Positions 9,073 through 17,467 of a stretch of 64,000 nucleotides of DNA are shown here, in pieces. The translations under genes were made by a program, and so were the position numbers. The first letter of the stretch is position 1. Every line of letters starts with the position of its first letter. This stretch comes from Clostridium felsineum DSM 794 (GTDB taxonomy: Bacteria; Bacillota; Clostridia; Clostridiales; Clostridiaceae), in assembly GCF_002006355.2 (NCBI RefSeq), contig NZ_CP096980.1, positions 496,001 to 560,000 of the forward strand. The letters run 5' to 3'. The notes under the pieces are model-generated. The model saw only the letters and a program-made list of their open reading frames with translations, was not told the DNA's origin and made no database searches.

Positions 9073-9089
9073 TACTCGAAACCTGTCAA
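9060..9089 (-). promoter_or_regulatory. Consensus promoter of the 2-enoate reductase gene
   Basis: Read on the minus strand: perfect TTGACA (9084-9089), an 18-nt spacer and perfect TATAAT (9060-9065), about 65 nt before the start codon at 8993. Confidence 0.75.
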
Positions 9090-9101
9090 CATTTACATGT
9101 T
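9088..9101. promoter_or_regulatory. Inverted repeat AACAT-N4-ATGTT, possible PadR operator
   Basis: AACAT and ATGTT arms separated by TTAC touch the upstream edge of the -35 box of the 2-enoate reductase promoter. PadR proteins often bind ATGT/ACAT-type dyads, so this is a plausible but unproven site. The rest of the 302-nt gap (8994-9295) is AT-rich, with only the PadR ribosome site GAGGTG at 9284-9289. Confidence 0.35.
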
Positions 9102-9295
9102 CGTTTTATAAAATGTTTAAATTTGTAGTTAATAATGATAAAATATTATATAAAAAATCTATTGAGATAATGGAAAAAATAAAATATATGATTAAAAGGT
9201 TTAACTCTAAAATATTTTATATGCTAGAAGTTAGAATAAAATTCTTTTATAATTGAAATTAATTAGAAATTTTACATAAGAATGAGGTGTAGCAC

Positions 9296-9841
9296 TTGAG
9301 AAATCTAAAGTATGCTATTTTAGGATTAATAAATAGAAAGAAAATAACAGGATATGACATATCAAAAGAATTTAACTCGGGGTTATCAGAATTTTGGTAT
9401 GCTAAACATAGTCAAATTTATCCTGAACTAAAAAAGTTAACAGATGAAGGACTAATATCATATACTACTGTAATACAGGGAGAAAAGTTAGAGAAAAAGC
9501 TATACACAATAACAGAAAAGGGAAAAGAATGTTTTCAAAAATGGCTTAAAAAAGAAGAACCGCTAGAACCAACGCCTAAAGATATTTTTAGATTAAAGGC
9601 ATATTTTTGTGATGAAATGGATGAAGAAACTTTGATTAAACAATTTAAAACTGCACTCTATAAGCACACTGAGAGATTAAAATATTTAGAAGACAGCCTG
9701 AAGAAGCTTGCAGATGGGAATATTATTCCAAAGGTTCATTCTAAGGAGTTTGGTGATTATATTGTATTAAATGGTGCTGTTATGAGAGAAAAGACTTATG
9801 TAGAATGGCTTAAGGATTGTATTGATAAAATATGCATATAA
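9296..9841 (+). CDS. PadR-family transcriptional regulator
   Basis: A 181-residue protein with an N-terminal PadR winged helix (ILGLINRKKITGYDISKEFNSGLSEFWYAKHSQIYPELKKL) and a C-terminal helical dimerisation domain of the Vir_act_alpha_C type. PadR repressors often sense phenolic acids or toxic compounds. The gene is divergent from the 2-enoate reductase, whose promoter carries palindromes, so it may control that enzyme. The start is a TTG 6 nt after GAGGTG. A hairpin follows the stop. Confidence 0.8.
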   Translation: MRNLKYAILGLINRKKITGYDISKEFNSGLSEFWYAKHSQIYPELKKLTDEGLISYTTVIQGEKLEKKLYTITEKGKECFQKWLKKEEPLEPTPKDIFRLKAYFCDEMDEETLIKQFKTALYKHTERLKYLEDSLKKLADGNIIPKVHSKEFGDYIVLNGAVMREKTYVEWLKDCIDKICI

Positions 9842-9851
9842 AAGTAAAGCT

Positions 9852-9891
9852 AAGGAATTTTTAAAGACTATTAATGCTTTAAAAATTCCTT
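9852..9891 (+). terminator. Terminator after the PadR gene
   Basis: A 15-bp perfect stem (AAGGAATTTTTAAAG arm) with a 10-nt loop, followed by a short T-rich stretch. Confidence 0.6.
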
Positions 9892-9904
9892 CTTTAAATG
9901 AATA

Positions 9905-9934
9905 TTGACAAAAAATAATTGCATAAAGTATAAT
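9905..9934 (+). promoter_or_regulatory. Consensus promoter of the TetR-MFS unit
   Basis: Perfect TTGACA at 9905-9910, 18 nt, perfect TATAAT at 9929-9934, immediately followed by the TetR operator. Confidence 0.75.
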
Positions 9935-9950
9935 ATGAACGTGGTTCATA
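9934..9950. promoter_or_regulatory. TetR operator 1 (ATGAAC-GTG-GTTCAT)
   Basis: A 7-bp-arm inverted repeat starts at the last base of the -10 box. The same half-sites recur at 10516-10530 before the exporter gene, which supports autoregulation by the TetR protein encoded between them. Confidence 0.7.
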
Positions 9951-9968
9951 AAATTGGGGGATGACAAA

Positions 9969-10499
9969 ATGCCTAGAATAATTGAAGATATAAAGGAGAA
10001 ACTTATACTAGAAGGAAGAAGAACACTTATGGAAAAGAGTTACAAAGAACTAAGCATAAGAAATGTAGCTAAAAACTGCGGTATTGCAATAGGAACTTTT
10101 TATAACTATTTCAAAACAAAGGAGGAATTTGTAGGCGAAATTTGTAAAGATGATTGGAGAGATGCTTTAAGTTCATTAGAGAAGCTTAAGGATTCTGAAG
10201 AACCGATAAAGGAAAAGTTAAGAAAAGTTTATTTAGCCATGGATGGATTTGTTGATAAATATTTGTCCATATTTTATGAGATTTTAGCAATAGAAGGCTA
10301 TAAAAGTAAAAGCGCTTCTGATATAAAGGATGTCTATATAAAGGTTGAAGAGATAATTTCAATAGAAAAAAGTAGAGGAAACATAAAGTCAAAGTTAAAT
10401 TCAGAGAAGCTTACTCACTTTATACTTTCAAATCTTATATATTTAAGCAAAAACAAGTACATAACATATGATGAATTATATGACCATATGAATATATAA
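9969..10499 (+). CDS. TetR-family transcriptional repressor
   Basis: A 176-residue protein with an N-terminal helix-turn-helix (KSYKELSIRNVAKNCGIAIGTFYNYFKTKEEFV), the TetR signature, and a C-terminal ligand domain. An in-frame TTG lies upstream, but the G-rich ribosome site is placed for the ATG at 9969. Matching inverted repeats in front of this gene and of the MFS exporter 46 nt downstream show that it probably represses both. The inducer is unknown, most likely a drug-like molecule or metabolite exported by the pump. Confidence 0.82.
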   Translation: MPRIIEDIKEKLILEGRRTLMEKSYKELSIRNVAKNCGIAIGTFYNYFKTKEEFVGEICKDDWRDALSSLEKLKDSEEPIKEKLRKVYLAMDGFVDKYLSIFYEILAIEGYKSKSASDIKDVYIKVEEIISIEKSRGNIKSKLNSEKLTHFILSNLIYLSKNKYITYDELYDHMNI

Positions 10500-10515
10500 T
10501 TTTTTTTAAATTTAA

Positions 10516-10530
10516 ATGAACATTGTTCAT
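10516..10530. promoter_or_regulatory. TetR operator 2 (ATGAAC-ATT-GTTCAT)
   Basis: The half-sites are identical to operator 1, with a different 3-nt centre, 14 nt before the MFS start codon. Its position between the two genes suggests a second, internal promoter or a roadblock. Confidence 0.68.
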
Positions 10531-10544
10531 GGAAGGAGAATATT

Positions 10545-12308
10545 ATGGATAATAATAAAAAAAGAATTATAGCATTAATAATTTTTTTATTAGGAATTTT
10601 TATGGGGGCAATAGACAGTGGAATTGTATCTCCAGCAAGAGACGTTATTAAAAATGGTTTTGGAATAAGTGAAAGTCTCAGTGTTTGGATGATTACGATA
10701 TATACTTTAGTTTATGCCGTATCAATGCCTATAGTAAGTAAGCTTTCAGATAGATATGGAAGAAAAAGGGTTTATATAATAAGTATACTTACTTTTGCAA
10801 TAGGTTCATCCCTTTGTGGGATCTCAAATTTTTATGGTAATTATACCTTCTTTTTAGTAGCTAGAGTTATTCAAGCTATTGGAGGTGGAGGAATAATGCC
10901 TATAGCTAATGCATTTATAGGAATTAGCTTCCCTCCAGAAAAAAGAGGTACTGCACTAGGCTTTGTAGGAGGTATTTATGGAATTGCAACCATATTAGGA
11001 CCTACAATGGGATCCTCAATTTTAAGTACTGCGGGAAATGACCACTGGGGATGGATATTCTTTATAAATCTCCCTATAAGCTTAATAATTTTAGCATTAA
11101 GTATAAATTTGAAAGAGAATTTAGGGGAAGCAAAAAGTAGGATGGACTTAAAGGGAAGTGTTGTACTTAGCATAATGATTTTAAGTCTTATGTATGCACT
11201 AACAAACCTTAATTTTGGAGATTTGAGTAAAAGTATACAGGATACAAAGGTATATCCTTTCCTAATAATATTCTTTATTTTTGTGCCTTTGTTTATACTT
11301 GTAGAGAAAAAGGCACAAGACCCTATTTTAAATTTATCATACTTTAGAGAAAAACAAATACTTTTAACTTTAATACTTGGATTTATAACAGGTGTAGGAC
11401 TTATGGCGGTTACATTTATTCCTCAATTTGCTGAAAATATATTAAAGCTTAAAACTGGAACCGGAGGATATTTAGTTACGTTTATGTCTGTTTTTGCGGG
11501 AGTAAGTGCTCCTCTTGGAGGTAAGTTTATAGATAAATATTCTGCAAAACTTGTTACGGTACTGGGAATGATATGCACAGCCTTTGGAACCTTTTTCTTA
11601 GCTTTTTATACAACTAAATATCCAAATTTTGCTTCAATTATGATAGGTCTTATATTTGTAGGCTTTGGAATGGGCTTTACTATGGGAACACCACTTAACT
11701 ATTTAATGCTTTCTTTTGTAGATGAAAAAGAATCAGCATCAGCATTATCTACTTTGTCATTAATAAGGTCAATAGGAGTTGCAGTTTCTCCAAACATAAT
11801 GATAAATTTTATATCTGAAGCAGGACAAAAAGTTCAAGGAAATCTTATGGCGGTTATGCCTAAAATAACAATTCCAGCCTACCCAGGGGCAGGCAAAACA
11901 ACCATAGATATAGCCAAAATGTCAAGTGGTGGTAAGCTTTCAAGTGGAGCACTTGCAAAATTACAATCAGCAGATGCTACTAATATAGTAAGCGTTATAA
12001 AAGATTTTGCTGGAGATATGATAGATAAAATCATTCCAGGTTTAAAGGGCAGGATGATGGAATCTATGGGTAATATGCCAAAAGGTGCAGCGTCACATAT
12101 AGATTTTAATAAAATATTTTCAGGTTTAAAAGCTGATTATTTAAATAAAATTGATGCAAAAAAAGAAGTTATAGAAAAGACATTTCAAAGCACTATAAGT
12201 GCAGGTTATAAAAATATGTTCATAACAGCAGGAATAATTGCAATCATAGGGCTTGTAGCGGCATTAATGCTTAGTAATAAGAAAAAGATAAAAGCTAAAA
12301 ATATATAA
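10545..12308 (+). CDS. DHA2-type MFS drug exporter (EmrB/QacA family)
   Basis: A 587-residue transporter with about 14 membrane segments. Visible MFS motifs are KLSDRYGRKRVY between helices 2 and 3 and GGGGIMPIANAFIG. The family exports drugs in exchange for protons. A hydrophilic stretch of about 125 residues (roughly 425-550) separates the last two helices and is unusually long. In this topology it should lie outside the membrane. The gene follows its TetR regulator and a matching operator. Its ribosome site AAGGAG is well placed. Confidence 0.85.
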   Translation: MDNNKKRIIALIIFLLGIFMGAIDSGIVSPARDVIKNGFGISESLSVWMITIYTLVYAVSMPIVSKLSDRYGRKRVYIISILTFAIGSSLCGISNFYGNYTFFLVARVIQAIGGGGIMPIANAFIGISFPPEKRGTALGFVGGIYGIATILGPTMGSSILSTAGNDHWGWIFFINLPISLIILALSINLKENLGEAKSRMDLKGSVVLSIMILSLMYALTNLNFGDLSKSIQDTKVYPFLIIFFIFVPLFILVEKKAQDPILNLSYFREKQILLTLILGFITGVGLMAVTFIPQFAENILKLKTGTGGYLVTFMSVFAGVSAPLGGKFIDKYSAKLVTVLGMICTAFGTFFLAFYTTKYPNFASIMIGLIFVGFGMGFTMGTPLNYLMLSFVDEKESASALSTLSLIRSIGVAVSPNIMINFISEAGQKVQGNLMAVMPKITIPAYPGAGKTTIDIAKMSSGGKLSSGALAKLQSADATNIVSVIKDFAGDMIDKIIPGLKGRMMESMGNMPKGAASHIDFNKIFSGLKADYLNKIDAKKEVIEKTFQSTISAGYKNMFITAGIIAIIGLVAALMLSNKKKIKAKNI

Positions 12309-12318
12309 ATTAATAAAA

Positions 12319-12350
12319 AAGGTTACTAGTGAAGTTTATCTAGTAACCTT
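12319..12350. terminator. Bidirectional terminator
   Basis: A 10-bp perfect stem (AAGGTTACTA) with a 12-nt loop, A-run before and T-run after, between convergent genes. Confidence 0.75.
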
Positions 12351-12363
12351 TTATATAGTATGG

Positions 12364-13101
12364 CTATACAGCCTGTTTTTTTTCTTCTAAGAGTTGTTCT
12401 TCTTTTAATTCTAAATCAAGCAAAATAAAAACAAATACTAATAATATATCTACAAACCATATTGCATGTACACCTGTGAAAAAGGTTAGTAATCCACCAG
12501 TACCTACACCAATAATAAAAGAGAAGATTACAATAAAGTATCTAATTGATTTTATTGCAGCTTGTTTATCCTTATTTGTAAAGGCAGTGTAAGCAGCTAG
12601 CGAGGCAGAACGTAAATTTCCAGTGCACATTGTGGTTGCATAGGGAGAATCGCCAAGCTTTTTAAAAGAACAATATTGCATGGAAGCAACAAAAGAAATT
12701 GTAACATTTATGATAGAGTTAGAAATAGTTTTAGGCATAAAACCAACTATAAATAGAATAACCATTTCAGATACTAAAATTGTTCTTTCCCAGTTAGGCA
12801 TGAAATATACTTTAGAACTTTTCTTAACTAATTCAGCAGCAAAAACTCCAAAAACAAAAGCAATTATAGGTATAAAGCAAGCTATGGCTTGTTTAAAGTT
12901 TCCGCTAAAAATATTTACACCAAAGAGAACAAGATTTCCTGTTTGAGCATTTGCAAAAACACCACCACGCCCAATAAAAGTATAGGCATCTAGAAAACCG
13001 CCTACTAGCGTTAATAGTACTGCGAGAAATAAGGATTCGGCAGCAAAACTTGGTAGATTTATTTTGTTTTTGGTTAACATAGTAATATTTTTAATGGCCA
13101 A
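12364..13101 (-). CDS. YoaK/DUF1275-family membrane protein
   Basis: A 245-residue protein with about six hydrophobic segments and the DUF1275 signature GGFLDAYTFIGRGGVFANAQTGNLV early in the protein, plus TTMCTGNLRS in the middle. The function of the family is unknown; a transport role is often supposed. The start is unsure. A TTG at 13101 has a weak, distant AGGGA, and an ATG at 13080 has none. A LysR gene is divergent, with a near-perfect dyad between the two, so the membrane protein is its likely target. Confidence 0.8.
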   Translation of the reverse strand: MAIKNITMLTKNKINLPSFAAESLFLAVLLTLVGGFLDAYTFIGRGGVFANAQTGNLVLFGVNIFSGNFKQAIACFIPIIAFVFGVFAAELVKKSSKVYFMPNWERTILVSEMVILFIVGFMPKTISNSIINVTISFVASMQYCSFKKLGDSPYATTMCTGNLRSASLAAYTAFTNKDKQAAIKSIRYFIVIFSFIIGVGTGGLLTFFTGVHAIWFVDILLVFVFILLDLELKEEQLLEEKKQAV

Positions 13102-13198
13102 AATTATAGTAACTTCCCTTCATATTTTTTCTTTTGTTAAATCAACATATATATTATATTTTTATTTTTAATAAGTGTATAATACTATTGATATTATG

Positions 13199-13225
13199 TA
13201 GTGTATAGGATAAAACTATATACTA
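13199..13225. promoter_or_regulatory. LysR-type operator dyad
   Basis: TAGTGTATAG and CTATATACTA are inverted repeats (9 of 10 pairs) separated by 7 nt, in the divergent region between the DUF1275 gene and the LysR gene. This is typical placement of a LysR recognition site. Confidence 0.55.
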
Positions 13226-13254
13226 TGAAAAACATATTAAGAGGGGGTAAAACT

Positions 13255-14193
13255 GTGGATTTTCGTCAATTTGAGTATGTAACAATTGTAGCTGAGGAAA
13301 AAAGCATCTCTAAGGCCGCAGAAAGACTTTATATATCGCAGCCATCACTTAGCCAATACATAATAAGATTAGAAAACAGCTTAGGGGTAAAGCTATTTGA
13401 TAGAACAGCAACAGCTATTACGCTTACCTTTGCAGGAGAGAAATATATTGAAACAGCTAAAAATATAATTAATTTAAATAATCAGCTTACAAGAGAATTA
13501 AATGATATAGTTAATTTAAAAAAAGGGCGTATTATTCTTGGAGTTCCTAGCCAAGCAGGAACATACATATTACCTCTTATATTGCCAAGATTTTATGAGG
13601 AATTTCCCAATATAGAAATAATAATTGAAGAAAATATAGTATCAGAATTAGAGCAGATGCTTTTAGATGGCAGGGTTGATATTGCGATACTAGCACTTCC
13701 AGTACAGCATGAAAAAATTCAGTATGAAGCAATAATGAATGAGAAAATGTTTCTTATAGCACCATTTAAGCATCCTATATGTAAAATGACTGGAAATATT
13801 AAATTTAATCTAGTTAAAAATGAAAAATTTATAATGTTGAAAAAAGGACAAAGAATGAGGCTTATTTCCGATGAAATATTCTCAAGAATGGAGGTTAAAC
13901 CCAATGTAATACTTGAGATTGCAAATTTAGCTGTTGCTTATAGACTTGCAGCTTCAGGCATGGGATTTACTATAGTACCAGAGAATGTTCTATGTCTTTT
14001 AAATACAAAGCCTAAAGAAAGTCATTTTATAATAGACGATTTAGAACATACTCTAGTAGTTGCTTATAGAAAAGGTGAGTACATTACAAGGGCAACACGT
14101 GAATTTATTATAAAATTAAAAAAGGTTATGGATGAGGAATATACCATAAGAAGTAAGAACTCTGAAGATTATAAAAAAATTCACATAGAATGA
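13255..14193 (+). CDS. LysR-family transcriptional regulator
   Basis: A 312-residue protein with an N-terminal winged helix (FRQFEYVTIVAEEKSISKAAERLYISQPSLSQYI) and a LysR substrate-binding domain from about residue 90. Earlier in-frame starts exist, but GAGGGGG lies 7 nt before the GTG at 13255, which also gives the usual family length. It probably regulates the divergent DUF1275 protein. Its 3' end overlaps the 3' end of the next, convergent LysR gene by 13 nt. Confidence 0.82.
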   Translation: MDFRQFEYVTIVAEEKSISKAAERLYISQPSLSQYIIRLENSLGVKLFDRTATAITLTFAGEKYIETAKNIINLNNQLTRELNDIVNLKKGRIILGVPSQAGTYILPLILPRFYEEFPNIEIIIEENIVSELEQMLLDGRVDIAILALPVQHEKIQYEAIMNEKMFLIAPFKHPICKMTGNIKFNLVKNEKFIMLKKGQRMRLISDEIFSRMEVKPNVILEIANLAVAYRLAASGMGFTIVPENVLCLLNTKPKESHFIIDDLEHTLVVAYRKGEYITRATREFIIKLKKVMDEEYTIRSKNSEDYKKIHIE

Positions 14194-15062
14194 TTTTTAA
14201 TTATATGCTCTATAAATTTTTTTGTTGTAGGTGACATGTAAGAGTCCTTTAGCCAACCAATATATATTGTTTTATATATTGGTTCTTCTTTTATCTTTAT
14301 AACTGATACTGCATTTGTATTTATAAGAGGAACTTTTGGAATTATTGCAATACCTGCACCAGTAGCTACCAAACCACCTATCATTGATACTTCATTGTGT
14401 TCTAAGGATATTTCTGTAGTGTGCTTCATGAATTCAGAGTAAGAAATTAAACTATCCTTATTGCTATCATTTTGTACTATAAAAGATTCATTCTTTAGAT
14501 TTTTAAGAGAGACCTCAGTTTCCTTTGCAAGTCTATGATTTTTAGGAACAATTAAAACATATTCTTCCTTTGATATAATCTCAGAATGAATTTCCCTGTA
14601 TTTATTAACATAACTAGAATCATCATAGAAGCCCAGAGATATTTTACCATATTTTAAATCATCCAGTATCTTATTTGTAGATTCATGAGAAAATTCAAAT
14701 CGTATATCTTTATTATTGTTCAAAAAATCTCCTATTAAATAGGGAATAAAGTACGAGCCTATACAGTGAGTTGAGGCTATAGATATTATGGATTTGTTAG
14801 GAAGTAGCATTTTTCTTACTTCATTAATACCCTTATTTAATTCTATTAGGGCTATATTTGAATGTTTTAAAAACACTTTACCGAAGTCTGTTAATTCTAT
14901 GCTTCTACCATTTCTTTTAAAAAGTGGTGCATTTAACTCTTCTTCTAATTTTGATATAGCTTTGCTAAGTGCAGGTTGTGTAACGGAACATTCTTCAGCA
15001 GCTTTGGTGAAATTTCCTGTCTCTTCTATCTTCTTTAAATATTCTAAATGTTGTAGATTCAT
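14181..15062 (-). CDS. LysR-family transcriptional regulator (CynR/CidR-like)
   Basis: A 293-residue protein. The helix-turn-helix reads YLKKIEETGNFTKAAEECSVTQPALSKAISKLEEEL, followed by an effector domain with the GLVATGAGIAIIPK segment. The ATG at 15062 sits 7 nt after AAGGA; an upstream in-frame GTG-type extension lacks a ribosome site. It is divergent from the ferredoxin-nitroreductase gene, and a long perfect inverted repeat lies between them, so control of that enzyme is likely. The co-inducer is unknown. Confidence 0.82.
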   Translation of the reverse strand: MNLQHLEYLKKIEETGNFTKAAEECSVTQPALSKAISKLEEELNAPLFKRNGRSIELTDFGKVFLKHSNIALIELNKGINEVRKMLLPNKSIISIASTHCIGSYFIPYLIGDFLNNNKDIRFEFSHESTNKILDDLKYGKISLGFYDDSSYVNKYREIHSEIISKEEYVLIVPKNHRLAKETEVSLKNLKNESFIVQNDSNKDSLISYSEFMKHTTEISLEHNEVSMIGGLVATGAGIAIIPKVPLINTNAVSVIKIKEEPIYKTIYIGWLKDSYMSPTTKKFIEHIIKNHSM

Positions 15063-15090
15063 AGTGAATTCCTTTCCATAACTTTTGGTT

Positions 15091-15128
15091 ATTGAATTGT
15101 GAATAATATTAATTGGACACAATTCAAT
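15091..15128. promoter_or_regulatory. LysR operator: 11-bp perfect inverted repeat
   Basis: ATTGAATTGTG at 15091-15101 and CACAATTCAAT at 15118-15128 are exact complements with a 16-nt spacer. They lie 29 nt upstream of the LysR start and about 145 nt upstream of the divergent ferredoxin-nitroreductase. Confidence 0.7.
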
Positions 15129-15273
15129 ATATAGTGTTATAATTTTAATAATGATGGTTGATATACATAAGAATAAGAAATTATTTGTTATAAGTATATC
15201 AGGCTTTGTCTTGTATTAATATTAAAACTATTATAAAATTTATTTATGTTTATGTCAAAAGGAGATTGATAAT

Positions 15274-16095
15274 ATGATGAAAGTAAATACTGAAAAGTGT
15301 ATTGGTTGTAGTAAATGTGTAAAGGATTGTTTCCCTAATGATATAGAAATTATTGACGGTAAGGCAAAAATAAATAATGAAGTCTGTATTAAGTGTGGAC
15401 ATTGTATTGCAATATGTCCTATGAATGCAATATCAACAGATGAATATGACATGGAAGAAGTAAAAGAATATAATAAGGATGAATTTTCTATAGATCCAGA
15501 TAATTTAATGAATTTCATAAAGTTCAGAAGAACTATAAGACAATTCAAGAATAAGGATGTAGAAGAAGATAAGATAACAAAGATTATTGAAGCCGGGAGA
15601 TTCACACAAACAGGAAGCAATACTCAAGATGTAGCATATATAGTGGTTAAGGATAAAATAAAAGAACTAAAGGATTTAGTATTAAAATCTTTAAAAGAAA
15701 TTGGCGAAAATATACTTGAAAACTTAGAAGATGATAATTCTCCAATGAAAAGATATGCTGATATGTGGATTAAAATGTACAATGCATATAAAGAAGATCC
15801 AGTAAAAAATGATAAATTATTCTTTAATGCACCAGCGGTTATAGTTACCACATCTCCTTCACCTGTAAATGCAGCACTAGCATCTTCAAATATGGAACTT
15901 ATGGTAGATGCCTTAGGTCTTGGAACTTTCTTTAGTGGGTTCTTTATATTAGCAGCTCAAAATAGTAAAGAAATTCAAGAATTATTAGGAGTTAAGGAAG
16001 GTAAGCAAATAGTTACTTGTATGGTGCTTGGATACCCTAATGTAACATATAAGAGAACTGTTCCTAGAAAGAAAGCAGAGATAAGCTGGAAATAA
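15274..16095 (+). CDS. Ferredoxin-nitroreductase fusion protein
   Basis: A 273-residue protein. The N-terminus carries two [4Fe-4S] motifs (Cys9, 12, 15, 19 and Cys38, 41, 44, 48). From about residue 80 a nitroreductase fold begins with FRRTIRQFKNKDV, the usual FMN-binding arginine stretch. Such fusions are common in anaerobes and probably pass electrons from ferredoxin-type centres to the flavin for reduction of nitro, quinone or other acceptors. AGGAG precedes the ATG. The gene is monocistronic and likely under control of the divergent LysR protein. Confidence 0.85.
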   Translation: MMKVNTEKCIGCSKCVKDCFPNDIEIIDGKAKINNEVCIKCGHCIAICPMNAISTDEYDMEEVKEYNKDEFSIDPDNLMNFIKFRRTIRQFKNKDVEEDKITKIIEAGRFTQTGSNTQDVAYIVVKDKIKELKDLVLKSLKEIGENILENLEDDNSPMKRYADMWIKMYNAYKEDPVKNDKLFFNAPAVIVTTSPSPVNAALASSNMELMVDALGLGTFFSGFFILAAQNSKEIQELLGVKEGKQIVTCMVLGYPNVTYKRTVPRKKAEISWK

Positions 16096-16125
16096 GTAAA
16101 ACAAACTAAATTATATATAAAAAAG

Positions 16126-16165
16126 GGGTATAAATAGTCAATATTTGAGAAAACTATTTATACCC
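16126..16165. terminator. Terminator after the ferredoxin-nitroreductase gene
   Basis: A 13-bp perfect stem (GGGTATAAATAGT arm) with a 14-nt loop, then a T-rich tail. The A-run before it may also serve the convergent repeat-protein gene. Confidence 0.75.
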
Positions 16166-16188
16166 TAAATTTTTATATTTATTTATTA

Positions 16189-16623
16189 TTATTGTTTATT
16201 TTGACGAGATTGTTCATTTAATTTTTTAGTTTCATCTAAGCTGCTGTCATTAGAAATATTACTTGCACTTGAATATCCAGCAATATTAGTGAAAGTACCA
16301 CTCATACCAGTTCCTATTGATTGATCCTTTGCTGCAGATTCAGCATTAAGTCTTTTTGTTTCTTCAAGGTCGCTATCAGCACTGTTAGAAAAAGCACTTC
16401 CGCTTGCGCTAGAGCTCATAGAAGATTTTTTAGCAGCAGCTTCAGAATTTAATCTCTTTGCTTCTTCTAAGTTAGGATCTGATACACTGCTTGAGAAACT
16501 AGTAGAACTAGAAGCACTTGCGTTTGTGTTTGCAGCATTTTTAAAAGAATTAGAGCTTGCAAATGATTTTTTTGAAGCAGATTGAGCATTTAATCTTTTA
16601 GTTTCTTCTAAATTATTATTCAT
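16189..16623 (-). CDS. Repeat protein resembling gamma-type small acid-soluble spore proteins
   Basis: A 144-residue, low-complexity, Ser/Ala/Asn-rich protein with no hydrophobic segment. Four copies of a motif of the form LEETKRLNAQSAxKK start near residues 5, 51, 85 and 130, separated by serine-rich linkers. Repeat layout and the core (ETKRLNAQSA) recall the repeats of Bacillus SspE (QQVRKQNQQSA), the glutamine-rich amino-acid store of spores. Homology is not proven. A good ribosome site (AAGGAGA) precedes the ATG. A sporulation sigma-factor promoter could not be identified with confidence. Confidence 0.6.
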   Translation of the reverse strand: MNNNLEETKRLNAQSASKKSFASSNSFKNAANTNASASSSTSFSSSVSDPNLEEAKRLNSEAAAKKSSMSSSASGSAFSNSADSDLEETKRLNAESAAKDQSIGTGMSGTFTNIAGYSSASNISNDSSLDETKKLNEQSRQNKQ

Positions 16624-16785
16624 TTTATAGTCTCCTTTTCTAATTGATTTATTTGAACTAAAAACTCAGTTCTATAATAGGTTAACCAATTAGAAATCTT
16701 ATATGTTAAGAAACTTATGTTTATAAAGGTAATAATTAATTTCATTATACTTCATACAGAGTAAATTTTTAAAAAAACTAAAACA

Positions 16786-17148
16786 TTAGTCTATAGGAGA
16801 TGTTATTTCAATAGTATTTTCCTCGCTATCAATAAATTCTAAAACTTTATTTTTCCCTATAATGGTTAAAGGAAATACTATAGAACAGTTTAATTTTTTT
16901 AATTTTTTTATAAATAAATCCATATTATTTACCTCAAAACTTGGAAGACAATTATTGCCCCAAGTTTTTTCCTCAGCAGTTTTTTTATATGCAAATAAAC
17001 CATATCTAAAACCATTTATATCAAAAACACTATAGATTTCACTTTTTTCAGTAACTTTTATATCTAATAGATTTTCATAAAAGTCTATAGTTCTACTCAT
17101 ATCTTTTACACATACATATAGTGAAGTTATTTTAAAAGATAAGTTCAC
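16786..17148 (-). CDS. Glyoxalase/VOC-family protein
   Basis: A 120-residue protein with a single vicinal-oxygen-chelate domain: the first beta-alpha-beta unit VCVKDMSRTIDFYENLL and the closing FIDSEENTIEI strand. Members include glyoxalases, fosfomycin or bleomycin resistance proteins and dioxygenases. No clear metal triad can be read, so the activity is open. The start is GTG at 17148 behind AGGGAGTG. Confidence 0.7.
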   Translation of the reverse strand: MNLSFKITSLYVCVKDMSRTIDFYENLLDIKVTEKSEIYSVFDINGFRYGLFAYKKTAEEKTWGNNCLPSFEVNNMDLFIKKLKKLNCSIVFPLTIIGKNKVLEFIDSEENTIEITSPID

Positions 17149-17467
17149 AGTATATCACTCCCTAATTGAATCAATTTAGCATTTGTTGTTATACAATGTA
17201 AATATACTAAACATAAGTATTTCAGTCAATAAATGCTTTAAAATGAAAAATAGAGACTCTTTTAATTAAAGACAAACAGGTATATACTAAGTACATATGT
17301 TGTAATAAAGTTCTTACATGGGAACTTCTAAAATATTACTGTTTTACAGGTTCGACTTTAGTATATTTTAAAAGTTAGAAGGTATTAGAACTTTAACAAC
17401 TTATAGGAATAGGAAAATAGATTTAATTGTTAACGTGTGCGTTAAGCGGTATTGGATGGTGAAAAAT
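17149..17467. other. Gene-free stretch upstream of the MATE pump
   Basis: 319 nt of AT-rich DNA without a convincing gene. A small hairpin (AAGTTC at 17308-17313 with GAACTT at 17322-17327) and a later AGAACTTT that could pair with AAAGTTCT give alternative structures. This hints at a structured leader for the pump. No known riboswitch class was recognised. Confidence 0.35.

Noticed and set aside
11860..11910. Walker A-like string (YPGAGKTT) inside the MFS exporter
   Set aside because: It lies in the extracytoplasmic insert of a proton-driven transporter with no other ATPase motif; a chance match.
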